In this document: positions 44,563 to 59,500 of the stretch, in pieces
Layout: each line of letters begins with the position of its first letter
Numbering within the stretch: the stretch's first letter is position 1
From: Phorcus lineatus
Lineage: Eukaryota > Mollusca > Gastropoda > Trochida > Trochidae
Direction: 5' to 3'
Assembly (NCBI GenBank): GCA_921293015.1
Contig: OV121086.1
Location: forward strand, 42,797,402 to 42,861,401
Length of the DNA: 64,000 bases
Notes under the pieces: generated by a model
Told to the model about the DNA's origin: nothing
Database searches by the model: none
Seen by the model: the letters and a program-made list of their open reading frames with translations, nothing else
Program-made: the position numbers and the translations under genes

Positions 44563-47500
44563 GTAAGTAGTCAATTAGTAGTGATGATAATACTAACATA
44601 ATTGGCTATAGCACTGTTACATTACTATTATGCGCTTTTAAAATTGTTCATGAAACTGAAGGTATCGCATGTCTCCTTTGAATAGTTCCAGATTATGTTG
44701 ACAATCTAGGATTGATTCTATATCTTCCTTTAATGTGCATTTATTGTTTACTTTAATAATATTATTTGATAAAACTTTAGAGGGTTAAATACATATTTTC
44801 AGGGCTGTAATTTTCCCATTTATTTGTGTTACGTCGTTAATGTCACCTTAATTTCATATCAACTAAATGGTCGTTTTGACATAAAATATGACAGTAAAAC
44901 CGAAAATAGCGGAGATATGAACAACATACAATGTTTTCTTTGTTAAGGCGATAGTGAAAGTACATACTATTAGGTTTCACTGCTTCCTCCACAAACATTC
45001 TTGATTTGCATTCTAGAAATTGAAGAGATGAAGAATAATGAAGCATAGTGTATGGCTATACATCTTCATTTTTCAAGAAAGACTACGTTTCGTCATAGAT
45101 ACTAATGTCGCGTTTTTAAAAGCAGGTTTTCAAAAAGCTGTATATCCATACACATGCCTCTTAATATCTAAAACATCCAAAACAACACGTTTAACTGTAA
45201 GTCACATAATTTTATTTTGTGTATATGTACAATTAATATGTTAATGTTAAATAATTTACCTTATTGTTCTCCAATTCACTTACATGTATGTGGATTACGA
45301 GGGATGAAATTCTGCTCTGTTCTGCATCCACCATTCTTTACCTTAACAAAGCTCATCAAAAATAGTTGCAAAGTGATAATTAGAATATGGTCTTGAAGTT
45401 TAAGTTAGATGTTTCATTACACCATCCATTACACAAAGAGTTAATTTACTGTAATATTGTTTTTTGTTCAATCTAAATATGAAAAATGGTGACAGGTCAT
45501 AACATACGATTAATTCATGACATAGACCTAGCTGAAAAATTTGGCCTAACATATGCTTAAAAGGTCATAGAATATTAGAATCAAAGACTTTGTTTAAGTA
45601 TGGATAAATGTTGACAACCCCTTCGCACATTCAAGAGGCATAACCTTTATCAATCTACGAAACGATAGACAAGAGGCTTAATAGGAAACCGAAACCAGGG
45701 CCTAAAAATCCAGATCACCTCAAAATGGTGATCACTGAAGTATGGCTGTTCGCCGGAACTGTCGTATCGTACCGTTAGGAGAGTAACAGCTGTTTAAACA
45801 CTACCTGATTAATTTACTCAAGGCTGAGATCCTACATTTTTAAGATGAACAGAAACAAATTAAAAAAATGTCTACTATGAACTTCTTCGACAAGGATACT
45901 TTACATTGAAAAGGGTTGATTGATAAACGTATATATTCATATTGCTAAAGCCTAGTCAAAGAAGTAACTTTTCTACCTCGACAAAGCGAAGGACGACATG
46001 CTTGCCAAGGTTCAGGTCTAACAGGTAGAAGGGAGCCACAAGTTAGGGTTCTAGACACTCTGTACATCCAACTGCCACCGTACTTAGTTTCAAAGCAAGG
46101 GCACCCTACAGACTACGGGTAATTGCCTGGTGAAGATGGGACCAAAACACAACCATTCTATTGTTCTTTTTTTCTATGTATGTTGAAGCATTAAGTAAAG
46201 AATTCTAGAACGCGCCTCAAGTGAAATGACACCAACTCCTCAAGAAGACTATAAACACAATACCAGCTGACCATCTCATGTACAATCAAACCTTCGATGC
46301 AGTGAGATTTGGCGATGTACTAACAGCGCCTGAAGACGTTATTCGGGCTCCCGAAAGCAAGATAAAACAAATGTTTAGCGTATTTTAGGCCACCACCCTT
46401 TATACGAGAGCATAACATTCAAACTTACAACTAGAATATTTGGCCACCGGAATTGTGCATATGAGTTCACACATATGTATAACACATAGCTACGATACTG
46501 GGCTGCAGGCTGAAAAGATGCTACAGGCAAACGTGCACGACCGAGTCAGCGACGCTTTGCCTAGTATATGCTATCACTTGAAGAGCATTGGCCAGACGTC
46601 ATGGATCATGATTCAACGCATACACCTGATGCCGCAACGCCTTAGTTTAGCACATAGCGTTCGGAAATGGCTGGCCGAGAAATCGAGAAGGGTAATCCTT
46701 TCGGATTAGAATACGTTTCATCTGTACAGGAATGATAGATGAGCGCAGTTGGATCGACGTCGTGGTGAACCTTCGCAACATTTTTTCATTCAGATGATGG
46801 AACCCTTTGTAAAGGCAGTGTGACGGTTTGCTGAGTACAAGGAAAGACTGATCTGTTTGTAGTGGATATGTATATTAAAACAACGGATATAAAAAAGGAT
46901 AAGATTTTACGCAATTTCTCTTTTCATTCCTGTAGCAGCACAACAGAACATTCTTTCGAACGTACATGGTTTCGCGAAGAAACAACCTCATCGTGCTGCA
47001 TTGGCCTGCAAGGTCACCTGACTTATCACTTTTGATCATTTATGGGACTATATGGGTCGTCAAATCCGGTCAATAGCTGGAAACCTCCAAGAACTTGCCC
47101 AAGTCCTTAAAGGGGAATGTCAATGAACACTAGATCTTATCATCTTAAGTCTGATATTCTAAGCACGACGTCTAGTTTTGGCATGAATAGAGGTCCTCGG
47201 CGACCATAAAACACATTTTAAATGTGAAAAATGTGTTGGTGTGACTTTTTTTGCTGGTGAATTTAGGACAATATCACGATTGCTTTTAAAGGGGTTATAT
47301 TTGTTACGTAAATTCTTAAAACTATTATTGCTGCTAAACATAAACATGAACATGCTATTAGAATAAAATGTATTTATGCAAACTTTACTTTCAAGAAGGT
47401 GAAAGATATATCGCACCGAAACTGTCTGCGCGGGAAAAAGAATCCACGTGGGTCCAATCTTTGTAACATAAACAAATCTCATGAAAACGTACAAGATACT

Positions 47501-50500
47501 TAACAACATCTAGATAATGTGCAATGGTCATTTGTAAGAACACCGTGCGCCCATTAAACCATTTACTATTCGACGATAGATAACTCTGTGACTCGGTTTG
47601 TGTCAAGACGTAAAATAACAAAAACAAAACATTAATGCGCTACTCATTTATTGATGAACCCTTTTATTATTACGCTATCGATGACTTGGCAGTGACTATA
47701 TATGTTTCTGTCAATGTGTTTGTTGTCATTAGTTAGTTTACTTCACTGAGGCTTGCAGTCCTGCAGTAACCCTTAGACATATTCCATGCAGTAAGGGCAG
47801 TACACCTGATTCATACAGGAATCATGGTTTTATATTTACTTCCACGAATAGAGAAATAGTGTTGAGATATGCTGTTACATTTGTTGATAATCTACATGTT
47901 TACTTTGAAGGTCGTTAATCATGATTTGTAACCAACATTAGGTTATATCCGTGTTATAACTATCGTTTCAGTGAGTTTTCTCTACAGAACAACAGTTGCT
48001 CTTGAATGTCACTGTACGTCAGGATGCGACTCCAACTTGGAGTGCCTTGGATCTTCCGGATGTACAAGAGGATGGTCAGGTCCAACATGTCAGAGATGTG
48101 AGTATTTTGAGGTTTAATTTATCAAAAAGGTTGATCTTTTTCGAACAAAATAACAACTATAGAAATTAATTATCTAGTAAAGGTTACATTCAGTCTGAAG
48201 TATAAATGCATATTAATAACAGATCGTATTTTCACAAGAAACCTTATCAGAAGCTTGTATCGTTGTCTGTAGGCCAAAATGTTGAGACAAAATACCTTGT
48301 AATGTCCAACATTTAAGCTATATCTATACAGTCGTTAATGTAAATAAGTTTCAGATAAGCTTTGAATAATTCTAACATTTGGAATTTGTTTTTTGAAAAT
48401 ATGGCATAATATTCTCGAAAGAAATCATAACACAATATATCAACATAGAAGCAAAACACTTAAATCCAGAATTGTAACAAGCTACAATCCGATAAACAAA
48501 CTATGCTACATTCGATTTAATTAGCGACTTGAACTTGTCATTAATCTTTTACCAGTTTAAATGATATCCCATCTTGAATATTGAAAACATGTGATCAATG
48601 ATGTTCCAATTGGGTTCCTTAAATGTACTATTGATAACCTGGCACTGGGTAGAGACACCACCCAAATCAGTACAATCGACGACTGCAGGTGGTCTGATAC
48701 TGAAAGCAAAGAGCTGCAAGTGGAATGAAGAACTCCAATTCAAGCAAATTAACTAATTGAATAAGTATTATGCAATTTCCAGTATAATACGTAGCTTATT
48801 AGGAGGACAGGTCCTGCAGTGGCAAGTGTAAGAATCATGCATTTAAAATGATTTTTAAAACAATGAATACTTAGTTAAGATTCTTGATGTACTTAATTAT
48901 TACTCATGAAACTTCAGATAACCTGGCGCTGGGTAGAGACACTGTACAAAGCAGTACACTCAACGACTGTAAGTGGGCCGATAATGCCACCAAAAAAGCT
49001 GCATGTGGATGGAAAAACTCCCCTCTGGCTGTTGATGGAAAAAGAAGCACTGACTACTGGTCCGGGACTTGTATACACACAGATGTGAACCAGACTCAAG
49101 CTTCGTGGTTTGTGAATCTTGGACAGATACATCAGATATACTACATCAAGATCTACTCACCTAAAATGAGTGAGGCGATTATATATATATATATATGTTG
49201 GACTGTGCTAGTATATTTTATGAAAATGACGAAAAGCATAGCAGAAAATAAGTGCTAAGTAACAAACTGCACATATTTATAATATGTATATACCTGCCTT
49301 CAAAGCAATGCTGCAAAAAAGGGGTGCACATGCATCCCAGCTTTATTTCAATGAGATTTATCAGTAACGATGTAATATTATTTACAAAGAGAACTGAGAG
49401 TCAGTTATGCCAAACTATATAAATGGTATCATTTCATCATTTTAAAGCCTATCGGTTAAATAAGACAATATAATAGACTGACAGTGTGTCGTGACACACG
49501 TAGTGACAGAACATAATATTGAATATTCCACAGGAACTTGATATTGTAAGTAAAACATAAAATCGGTAAATGTATAAGTAAACGGTAAATCGCAGATGTC
49601 AAAAACCTACATCCCCTACGATCTAAAGTCGGAACGAGTCGAGATCGGCATTATGGCAGTGCTTACTTATTCACTCTATTGTATAGAGGATGAAGCACCG
49701 GGGCGTTGCTTAGAAAACGTCTTAGAAAGACATATATACCTATAGACCCTACCCTACTACTATATAAAAGGGGATATCCCCTTTTATATAGTAGTAGGGT
49801 AGGGTCTATAGGTATATAATATGTCTTTCTTAGGCTTTTTCTAAGCGATACACGCCCTGTGGACTATGGTGGCTTATTTCTGCCATTCCCGTCTTCGCTA
49901 TTTCGTAATATCCCAACTTAGGGCGAAGTAGCGAAATACTGCTTCAGCCAATAAGAATGTAGGCTGGGAACACATCGGCAACTTTTGAACTGACATACTA
50001 AACATCACATCTAACCTTTGTATGTCGGAATACGATCTTTTTCTGAATGAACCCGATAAAAACCGAGCTATGATAGTGCAAAATGGTCCTGAGGTGAGGC
50101 GAGGTGATAAAGGGTTTAACGCCACTTTCAAGAATTCCACTTATATCGCGTCTGCTTGTATTATGGCAGGGAGAAAGCCCGCAACCCATAACCTCTGTAA
50201 CTTTGTCCTTTAACCTTTGTGACGTCACTAACTACTCTCCCTAATTGTTTAATACTCTTTAGCAAATACTCAGTTATTCATAGCGTCACGCTAATGCATC
50301 TTATTACTCATTTATTTTTCTTACCTAGTCGTATTTGACATAAGAAATGATTACATATTAGGCTTGGTCATAAATTCCAATGACCAAATGTCAGATATGT
50401 CACCACCCTTTACAAAAACTCATTTCTTACTCGCGTCTCTCCTGATTAACACTCTGGCACGCATTGGATTCTACCTTCATTAACTGCTCTATTATTTCTT

Positions 50501-53500
50501 TTGTATACACAATTTCTACTTCCAAATAACATCTCCCTATTTTAACTCATTTTAAACATACGGGCCTTTAAGGCCTACAGAGCATTTGTCTCAAAGTTAG
50601 GTTGAAACCAATTGTCAAAAGATCTTTAGGAATTCATTTCTAATTTTCAATTTCGAAGTAAGAATTTCTCAGAATGGGGAACAGATAAATAAACCAAATG
50701 TAGAGCAAACAGAAACATTTGCAGTTAAAAAAAATAACTGACATACAGTTACATATCAAGGACTCAGAAAGTGTGCATTGGTGGATTCACAGCATGGGGG
50801 GTTCAGAACGTCCCTCGCTTCAATCTTTTCCATAATCTTAGTTGATCGGACAGAAACGATATGTACGCAGACCTGTAATTGGTTAAATTGATGAAGTGAA
50901 AGATCATGTCAATGTCCTCTTGTACGACTCTCATGGAGCCGTGATCAGATCAAGAAACACAGCGAGGTACGAAGGACATGTTTCGAGCTGATTTCAATAA
51001 GATTTGTTAGTTTGTATAATTAGCTTCTCTTGCGCATATCACATTGTAAGCCTTAACTTGTTTAAAATGTTAATTTTAATCAAAGTTTGCACCTCATGTA
51101 TGTTAAGATTCATTTTAGTACATGTGGACAATAATAATTAATAACCAGTAGACACCTCTATATAAAGAGAAATAGATAAGCATGGATTTTAGAGTGGATA
51201 TAATACTCTCTGGTAACGTCTTTAAAAGTTATAAATATGCTAGAAAACAAAATGTTGATAACATGTAGATTTCAAATTTTAAAAATTAACGATCTATTTA
51301 GTGGCAATCTGAGAAAATATCAGCCATTAAAGTCTTATACCAAAAACTGATTGAAAGTATATTACAATAGTGTAATGATTTTTATTAATTCGCTAATGTA
51401 ATGATATTTTCTCCTCCACAGTTCTACAGAGAATGATAGGTTTCGATGTAGTAGTCGATGGTCAGCCTTGTTACACCTCGTCTCGTTACTACACACCAGT
51501 CCCACCCCTATCAATACACTGTACAACGCCGATGAATGGAAGCAATATCATGATAAGAGCACACCAGTGGATGTTTATCCTGAATCTTTGTGAAGTAGAA
51601 GTTTACGGTGAGTAATGGCAGTTATCAAATGCTGCCATACACATGTTTAATAAATGTAAATTCATATTACGTCTCATATATGTATTACGTTGTAAATTCA
51701 TATTACGTTTTCCCGTTCTTTCGATTCAGCAGGAAGACAAAGAACTTGAATGATTGTCAAATATCAAAGTTAAGATTTCAAAGCAATAATGTAATGTTGA
51801 GTGTGACATTTCTGCAGTTGTGAAGATGTTAATTGATAAAAGCTTCACATACCAACAGCACATGGTAATCACAATCATTGATATCTGTTCTGCGTTTTGG
51901 GACGATACCCATCTGATTGGTCGACGCATTCACCCGCTAGATGGCGGCGTTTGTGGATGTTTCAGTCGGCCGGAAGCTTGATGTGATTTCGACATTGATG
52001 ATATTTGAAAGTAATTCTTGCAAGGATTCCAATCGATTAAGCCTATCAAGAAAAACGGCGTGGGAAATCAACGCAATATACAGCGCATACGTAACAGCGC
52101 ATACAGTACGTGTGCCAGCGCATACAGCCAGCGCAGCGCATACAGCACGTGTGCGCTCGGTACTGTACATGCGCTCGCCCACCCTGTTTTAACAATAGCG
52201 GGTCTCTACCTGCTATCCAATGGGGTTGCAGGTAGAGCCTCTCGACCTAGGCTGTAGCGTGGAAGGTTTAGTTGTTCGACACATTCATGTATTGTGGGCT
52301 CATCTCTAGACTTGTGACTTAGAGCATTGTCATTCAAAAGCAGGACACCATGTTACCCCCTGACCTCTAACATTGTGGTTATTGTGGTGAACTAGTGAAC
52401 CATAGGTGGTACTACGCTAAAATTCAATGTAGCATTGCATCAAAACCTTAATGTTTGTATAACAATTCTCTACTGCCTAAAAGGTGTCGAACCCCTTGCG
52501 GGATTTGAACCATGTAGCTTTTGATCCGAAACCGAAGGTACTAATCGCTCCGCTATTCCGACCACTTATTGATGCAAAATCAGTTTATAAAATTTAAAAA
52601 CAGTTAGCACTATAATTGTGTTTAACATTTAAATAATGTTGCATCACTGGCGGATCTCACAAACGATTCGTAGGATTATCAACAGGGCATTGCTACATTA
52701 GCATGTACGTGTAGGTGTCTAACTGCACTAAGCCCATTGGAATGAAACTCTATTTACTGTTGCTTTACGAAAAACCTACACAATGCCATCGTTGTGTAAT
52801 ATAAAAACTTGAAAATGAGCATATTTTATTAAGCCATATGAAACAGAACAAAGAGGGAGAATATTTTTAATTAAATTTTGCTATAGTTGTTGTTATTAAA
52901 GTAAGAGGGTTGTCAAGGAGCTACAAGAGATGACATGCTATGTGTTTGGGAAGATAAATAGTATGCATTTGGCATCATAGGCATTTCTACTGCTACCACT
53001 TTCATCATACTGCATACAAAGATTCAATAATCGAATTAGAAACGCGAATGTCTTTTATTTCCATGTTTCTCATTTTAGAAGGGTTGTTTTTGTTGAATTA
53101 CACCATAAGCCCATTATATAAACTCTTACCAACTAAATGCAGTAGGTCTCTTTCTCTTTCATCAAGCGCAGTTGCTTAATCTCTTACTCTCATGACGACT
53201 TTTTGGGGGTAAAAAGTAAAAACCTTGAAAAAATGGAATATTATCTATATCAAGCAATACAGATTGAGGAAAAATTTAGCTTTTATGTCATAATAAAGGC
53301 CCTAGTGCAGTGCATATTCTAGACTCTTTATGTCTCCGATCCCAGAATGTGGCAATGGTGTATTCGGTGAGAAATGCAGTGTACTTTGTAACTGTAAGGA
53401 CCCTGATGAAGTGTGTGACAAAGTGACTGGTCAGTGTCAGAGTGGATGTGTGGACGGTTACACAGGAGAAGGGTGTCAGACAAGTGAGTAAAGAGTCCTT

Positions 53501-56500
53501 TGTTTCTATCATCTGTATAGTAATATGTAATATGTAACTACAAAATATTAATTAAAGCAAATTACGATCCATCTCATTTATTCTTAAAAAAGGTTTAAAG
53601 GCGCATAGCATGAAATAGACTCAAAGACAGTGTAAATAGTGACTAATCATTTAAAAAATGTTTGTTTTGTTGTAAGAATAGATTTTAATTTAACAACTTA
53701 TACGAGCTTCCTTGAATAATCAGGTCTTGATAAAAAAACCTGATCTCTCTTGTTATGAATAGTTTGTCCTTATGGAAAGTACGGATTCAACTGTAGTGAG
53801 GTGTGTGGGCACTGTTCAGAGGGGAACTGTAGCCATTTACATGGAAAGTGCACCTCTAGCTGTAGGAATGGCTGGACTGGAGATCAATGTAAAGGTAAGA
53901 GAAGCATCACAGTATCATCTATTTAGTAATGTGTATATGAAACTACAAAATAATAATCAAAGCAAATTGTGATCCATCTCATTTATGCTTAAAAAAGGTT
54001 TAAAGGGGCATAGCATGAAGTAGAGTCAAAGACAGTGCAAATAATGCCTCATCACTTCTTTGAATAATCAAGTCTTGAATAAAAACCTTATCTCTCTTAT
54101 TATCAATAGTTTGTCCTTATGGAAAGTACGGATTCAACTGTAGTTAGGTGTGTGGTAAATTGTTTCTTATAGAAAAATAAATATCAAAAAACGATCTAAC
54201 CCTTGAAAGGAACGCGGAAGTAAAGTGAATTGCAGGTTTTGGTCATTTGCAAATAAAAAGTTAAAGAAGTCAATCTAATTCAAGACTGTTCCAAGGAATA
54301 ACATACTTTACACATTTCCTCAACTGAATAGTTCATTGGTTAGTTATCGGTCCATCAGGCATATTCTTTTGTTACGAAATGTTTCGAAATGGTCTTATGA
54401 ATTTTTTACCAAAAGGACTACCAAAACTTTGGAATGACAAACGTCATGATCTTAAATTGGAGTAGCCTTATATCCATATTGTAATTGGATATATAATAAT
54501 GCAGGATGGTTCTTGTGATAGTATTTACTCAAATACGTATGTTTTATTAGATATAAAAGATACATAATACACTTTCAGAATCCATTGTTGTAGATATGCA
54601 TTCTAAAATCAAGAGGTTAATGTTAAATGAGTAGTGAATGTTGACAATAGACACTTTCAAATGTCATCAAAGACTTTGTTTTCCGTCATATCAGATGATA
54701 TTCGTTATTTGCATCAATTAACAGTTAATATATTAGTTAGCGTAACGAAATTTTAATTTCTGATTTGTTAGCTTGATATATTTTTATTCTGATTCTAAAC
54801 TTCATGAACGAATCTTAAACCTATTATGAAAATAATTTACATTTTTCGAATTTAAAACATGGCCTTTAAAATGGGTAAAATGATCCTTTACTTAAACAGT
54901 GATTTTCCGTTTTTAGATTAGGGGTCTAAATAAGGTGTACGTTTATTTAACACAGAGTGCGTGGATGGAAAGTTTGGAGCTGGGTGTAACTCGTCCTGCA
55001 ACTGCATGTACTCCGAGGTTTGCAACAAGAAAACAGGTCACTGTAACGGTGGATGTAGTGCTGGGTACACAGGAACAGGATGTCAGGAACGTAAGTATTA
55101 GTACTTTCCTTAGGGATTGAATATGTTGGCGTGGACATGCAGTGATTTTGATAGCATCACAGTAACATGACATGTTAGCAGATATATGTTCCTTTTTAGG
55201 ATTCCTTGAAAGAACATGAAACTGAAACTTTTGTTGCGCCCCATTAAACTCATTAAACAAAGTGACATATTTACAGTTAGAAATATTAAATATGTAAACA
55301 TAACATGGTTTCATTAAATAATAGTGAAAAACTTTAAAAAGGTACGATATCTGCAAAGTGTCATTAAAAAGTACATATAATTATATAATGTCATATACAT
55401 GTCAAGTTAGATTGAGGTTAACGGTAACTTTAGGGGAATATAATTTATAAAACCATGTATCACACCTTAAGGATATATTTTGTTAAAAGAATCATGAACT
55501 ATCAACACAAGTATTTATTTTGCTAATTTTTCTGTGAATACTTTTACTAAATAGGGACCTTTTATTTTTGATAAAGCAAAGTAAGACAGTTTATTATTAA
55601 AAGTCCGGGAGGATTTTGAAAGAAAGATTTCGGTTACAATCAGTACAATTGTGTCCTGAGCTACTTTCCATCGATATGTAGATAACTCTAAGCCATAGGG
55701 TAACGTTAACGCTATGACATACTTTCTATGAAAGATTGAAACTATAACATTACAATTGTACCCGAGTTGTGTGCATTCGAAAACTATCATTTTGACTATT
55801 CATTTTGAGGAAAACGGTTGACTTTTTTCTGATGAGAAGCTGATCGGAAACTGTAAAAGAATTATATGATTTTGAGTTTTTAATCCGAACTGCCTACATA
55901 TGGAGAGTGGTCATTCAGCCTATTGCCGTTGCTTGTTCATTTCAGCGGGATGCACGTGCATCACGAAAAGCCAGTGCCTCTTTCAGACATTGTTTCTCCA
56001 CTTTTGCAAGAGAGGAGTCAACATTACAAGTTAAAAATATATTTAAAAATGTTTAATTATCTGCATTATCAAAATCGATTCAATTTTTATGCGCATTTTT
56101 GTAGTGTTTAGCTAGTGTGTCAAATCATTACCGATCTCGACCTTATAGCCCCTGCGTTCATGATATACCTGCTGGTAGGTTCATATGCCTTGAACCCAAG
56201 ATAGAGGTCGGTAACTATTGCATCATACAACGCATGCACATGTAGCTTATACTCATACAAATAAAATGTAAAGTTGATTGTAAAAAAGCTAAATAGACAT
56301 AAAAATTTGTCACATGTATATGCCGCCAATAGTAAAAATGGATGATAAAGTTAAATTAAATAAAAAAAAGGTATTTCAAACTTCATTAATTGATAATATT
56401 CAACCTAGCGTATAGTTAAACAACAACACGCATGAAAAGTATGACTTGTGACACAAAATGATTTCATCTAAGACCTAGCAATACTAACTGAGAATTGTGT

Positions 56501-59500
56501 TGTAACAATACCTGTTTTAAGACTAATGATGAATCTCACCGTCAAACACAGAATGCGAGGATAGAAAGTTTGGAGCGCGTTGCAGCTATTCCTGCAAGTG
56601 TAAGAACCCGGATGAAGTGTGTAACAAAATAACTGGTCACTGTAACAGTGGATGTATTGACGGGTACAGGGGAGATGGATGTCAAACACGTGAGTTTTTG
56701 TACCATCACCTTTTTTCAAAAACATTCGTTCTTACATGAATCATTTTACAGACCGTTTTTATTAAAATATAAGGTATACATTTTCATTTGACCACAATAC
56801 AACTTCAGTCTTGTCATTCTATAGGATGATTGGAAATTAGTACATGTATATGAACCGTGTATAATATTCATATGTTTCGGATGAATACATCACATGAGAA
56901 AACAGAGAAATAAAGAAACATTTCCTGATAGGTAATTATGTTACATTTAGGGTTGAATGTAAATGTACTTAAATATTTTCAGACTTTTATTTAATTTCTA
57001 AGGTTGCCCGAGGGGATTTTACGGCTTTCGATGCAGTGAGACATGTGGACACTGTGCTGGAGGGAACAGTAGATGTAACCACGTCAATGGAATTTGTAGG
57101 AACGGGTGTGGAGGAAACTGGGATGAAGGCCAATGTAAAGGTAAAGACCTAAATGTTTAAAAACATGTGAATTTTAGCACTGACAAAAACATTAAATTCA
57201 TGAATTACACAATCTATTCCTAAGTTTCTAATTGTAAGTCAATAAATAATGATTCCAAAGATAATCACCCTTAAAGGCTTGTACAGTACGACTAACACCA
57301 TATACATAGATTAAAAGGAAAGCCTAAATACACTAACCAGTCTCTCAGAAATCATTAATAGAAAGTGATTGTACTTTGATTTTTTATGATTCACTGGATA
57401 TATGCAATGCAATCAGTATTTCTCACATAAGCATTATCAGGAGATTGACTGAAATGATACCCTTGCTTTAAAGTGTGCAAAGACTTCTGGTTCGGAGAAG
57501 AATGCAGCACTGAATGCTCATGTAAAGATCCTAATGAAGTGTGTAACAAGAGAACAGGAGAGTGTGTACAGAGCGGTTGTCAGGATGGACGGACTGGACT
57601 GGACTGTCAAACACGTATGTTATTACAGAAAAAGAATCTTGAAAGAGGTCTAAAGATAAAGTTGTCTTTGAAGCTTGATTTTACTGATTGTATTTGGCAT
57701 CGGTATCAACTACATCGATACAACCGACATTTAAAGGACCTGTTTTATAAATTTGAACGTCATTTGTTGTACTATTAATGGATTAGATTAGGTTGAAAAT
57801 ATTTTTTATATTTTGCCATATTTTGCAATAAGCCCACACCTCTGGTCGAAATATAACAGAACAAACTATCTTTTTATAGCCCCAATTCATCTATTTAGAT
57901 TAAACATTCGTCAAACAATATAAGTTAAATAAACTTTCGAAATGAGGAATATTGTCATTTCTTAATTTCATTTCTAAATTTTTTGGGTAAGGAGCGAATT
58001 CTTTTAACACCAAATGGCAACAGTGAATTTAATTTGCCTGAAATTAGTATCACCTTATCACTTTCAAATTTCTAATAAAAATGTACAGGAATCACATATG
58101 ATGTACTAGTAATATTTTATTCATAAAAAAACGAAGACATATGTGAGATCTTGTAAAATGTGAATTTGTAGCTTGCGCTGATGGCACCTACGGTTACGAC
58201 TGCTCGCATCAGTGTGGGAACTGTCGTGGTGGAGAAGTTTGTGGGAAAATTGAAGGAGACTGTCAAGGTGGATGTGAGGATGGATTTTTGTTGCCTGTTT
58301 GTCAAGGTAATGTTAGTTTCACCTTTATTGTCAGTATATAAGATTAGATCATCAGAAAGACAAAAATCTAACAACATATACCTGTTATAATATGTGATTG
58401 AGATCAGTTTTAAGCTTTTCTGGCCTGGCCGACCTGATGGGATTATGGCATGGGATGTCATCCTGCGTCCATCCGTACATCCATCCGTCCTACATCCAAC
58501 TTTTCACTACTTCATCTCCTACTCTGGAACAATTGACTCAGGAAAACTGAAATCATGTATACAAACTCCTTGAATAATGTTATTTTCAATTTATAGATTT
58601 GGTGAGCCTGTGATCCTTAGGTCACAAGGGCCAAACCCTTAAAATCCTTTTTTTATCTTCTTCTAAGGATTCAAAAGGCTTAGAAAGATGAAGCCATGTG
58701 TACAGACTTTTTGGTGATAGGGATTCTAATTTATAGATTTGGTGACAACAGAAAAGGGCAACATAGACCAAGGTCTTATGACATGGCCCATACCTTTTAA
58801 TATGTTTAACTTCTCCTCACAAAAAGAAACAGCTGCATTCCCAAAGCCAAAATCCGAATCCGAATTTGTACAAATGACAGACATTAAAATCCTAAAATCT
58901 TGAAATCTTTAAATCTTTAAAAAACCGTCTTCTCCAGAAGACTGACATTTTAAGAATAACATTTTTCTGACATGAAGATTCATACTCAAAACTTTGGTGT
59001 TTATCCTTCATATGAGCATCGCAGGATGTCCACCCTCAAAGTTTCTTTCTTAAATTTACAAGAAACTAAAGATGCTAGGAATCTAAAATTTTGAAGTTTT
59101 TACGATGTAAATTAAGATGTGTGAATTTTTTTTGCCTTATCCCCGATGATATTGGCGTGGTTGCGGTGCATAGTTATGGTGATCCACCAAAAGCAAAACT
59201 TGCTCACGTAGGAAGCTTAATTTTTCACAATGACATCTTGTGCCCTTAAGAACGAAGTTTGTAGATTTGGTCTTGACCGCCTTTCAATATCTGTAGCACT
59301 CTTAATAAGGCAAATAAACATGAAATGCTGTAGCTCGTTAGTAAAGTCTTCAGTGCACTGTCTGTGGACTCATAGTAGCCAGGGACAGGCATATGGAAAC
59401 GAGTTTGGTTGTTTCTTTGGTTAATGTTGTATTGGTGAAAAGCAAATGGGGAGTCAGAAGATCCAGGTAGGATGCAAATGATAAATATTTAAAATGCGTT

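Noticed and set aside
47988..48097. Exon 2 of gene 3 starting at the CTACAG acceptor (47987)
   Set aside because: Joining it to the signal-peptide exon creates TAA at the junction; the acceptor at 47971 keeps the frame.
50022..50213. 63-codon frame in a gene 3 intron
   Set aside because: No domain, no phase-1 exon boundaries, and no similarity to the receptor modules.
54943..55356. 137-codon minus-strand frame
   Set aside because: It is antisense to the EGF exon 54956-55090, whose + strand reading is strongly supported.
58117..58461. 114-codon minus-strand frame
   Set aside because: Antisense shadow of the EGF exon 58172-58306.
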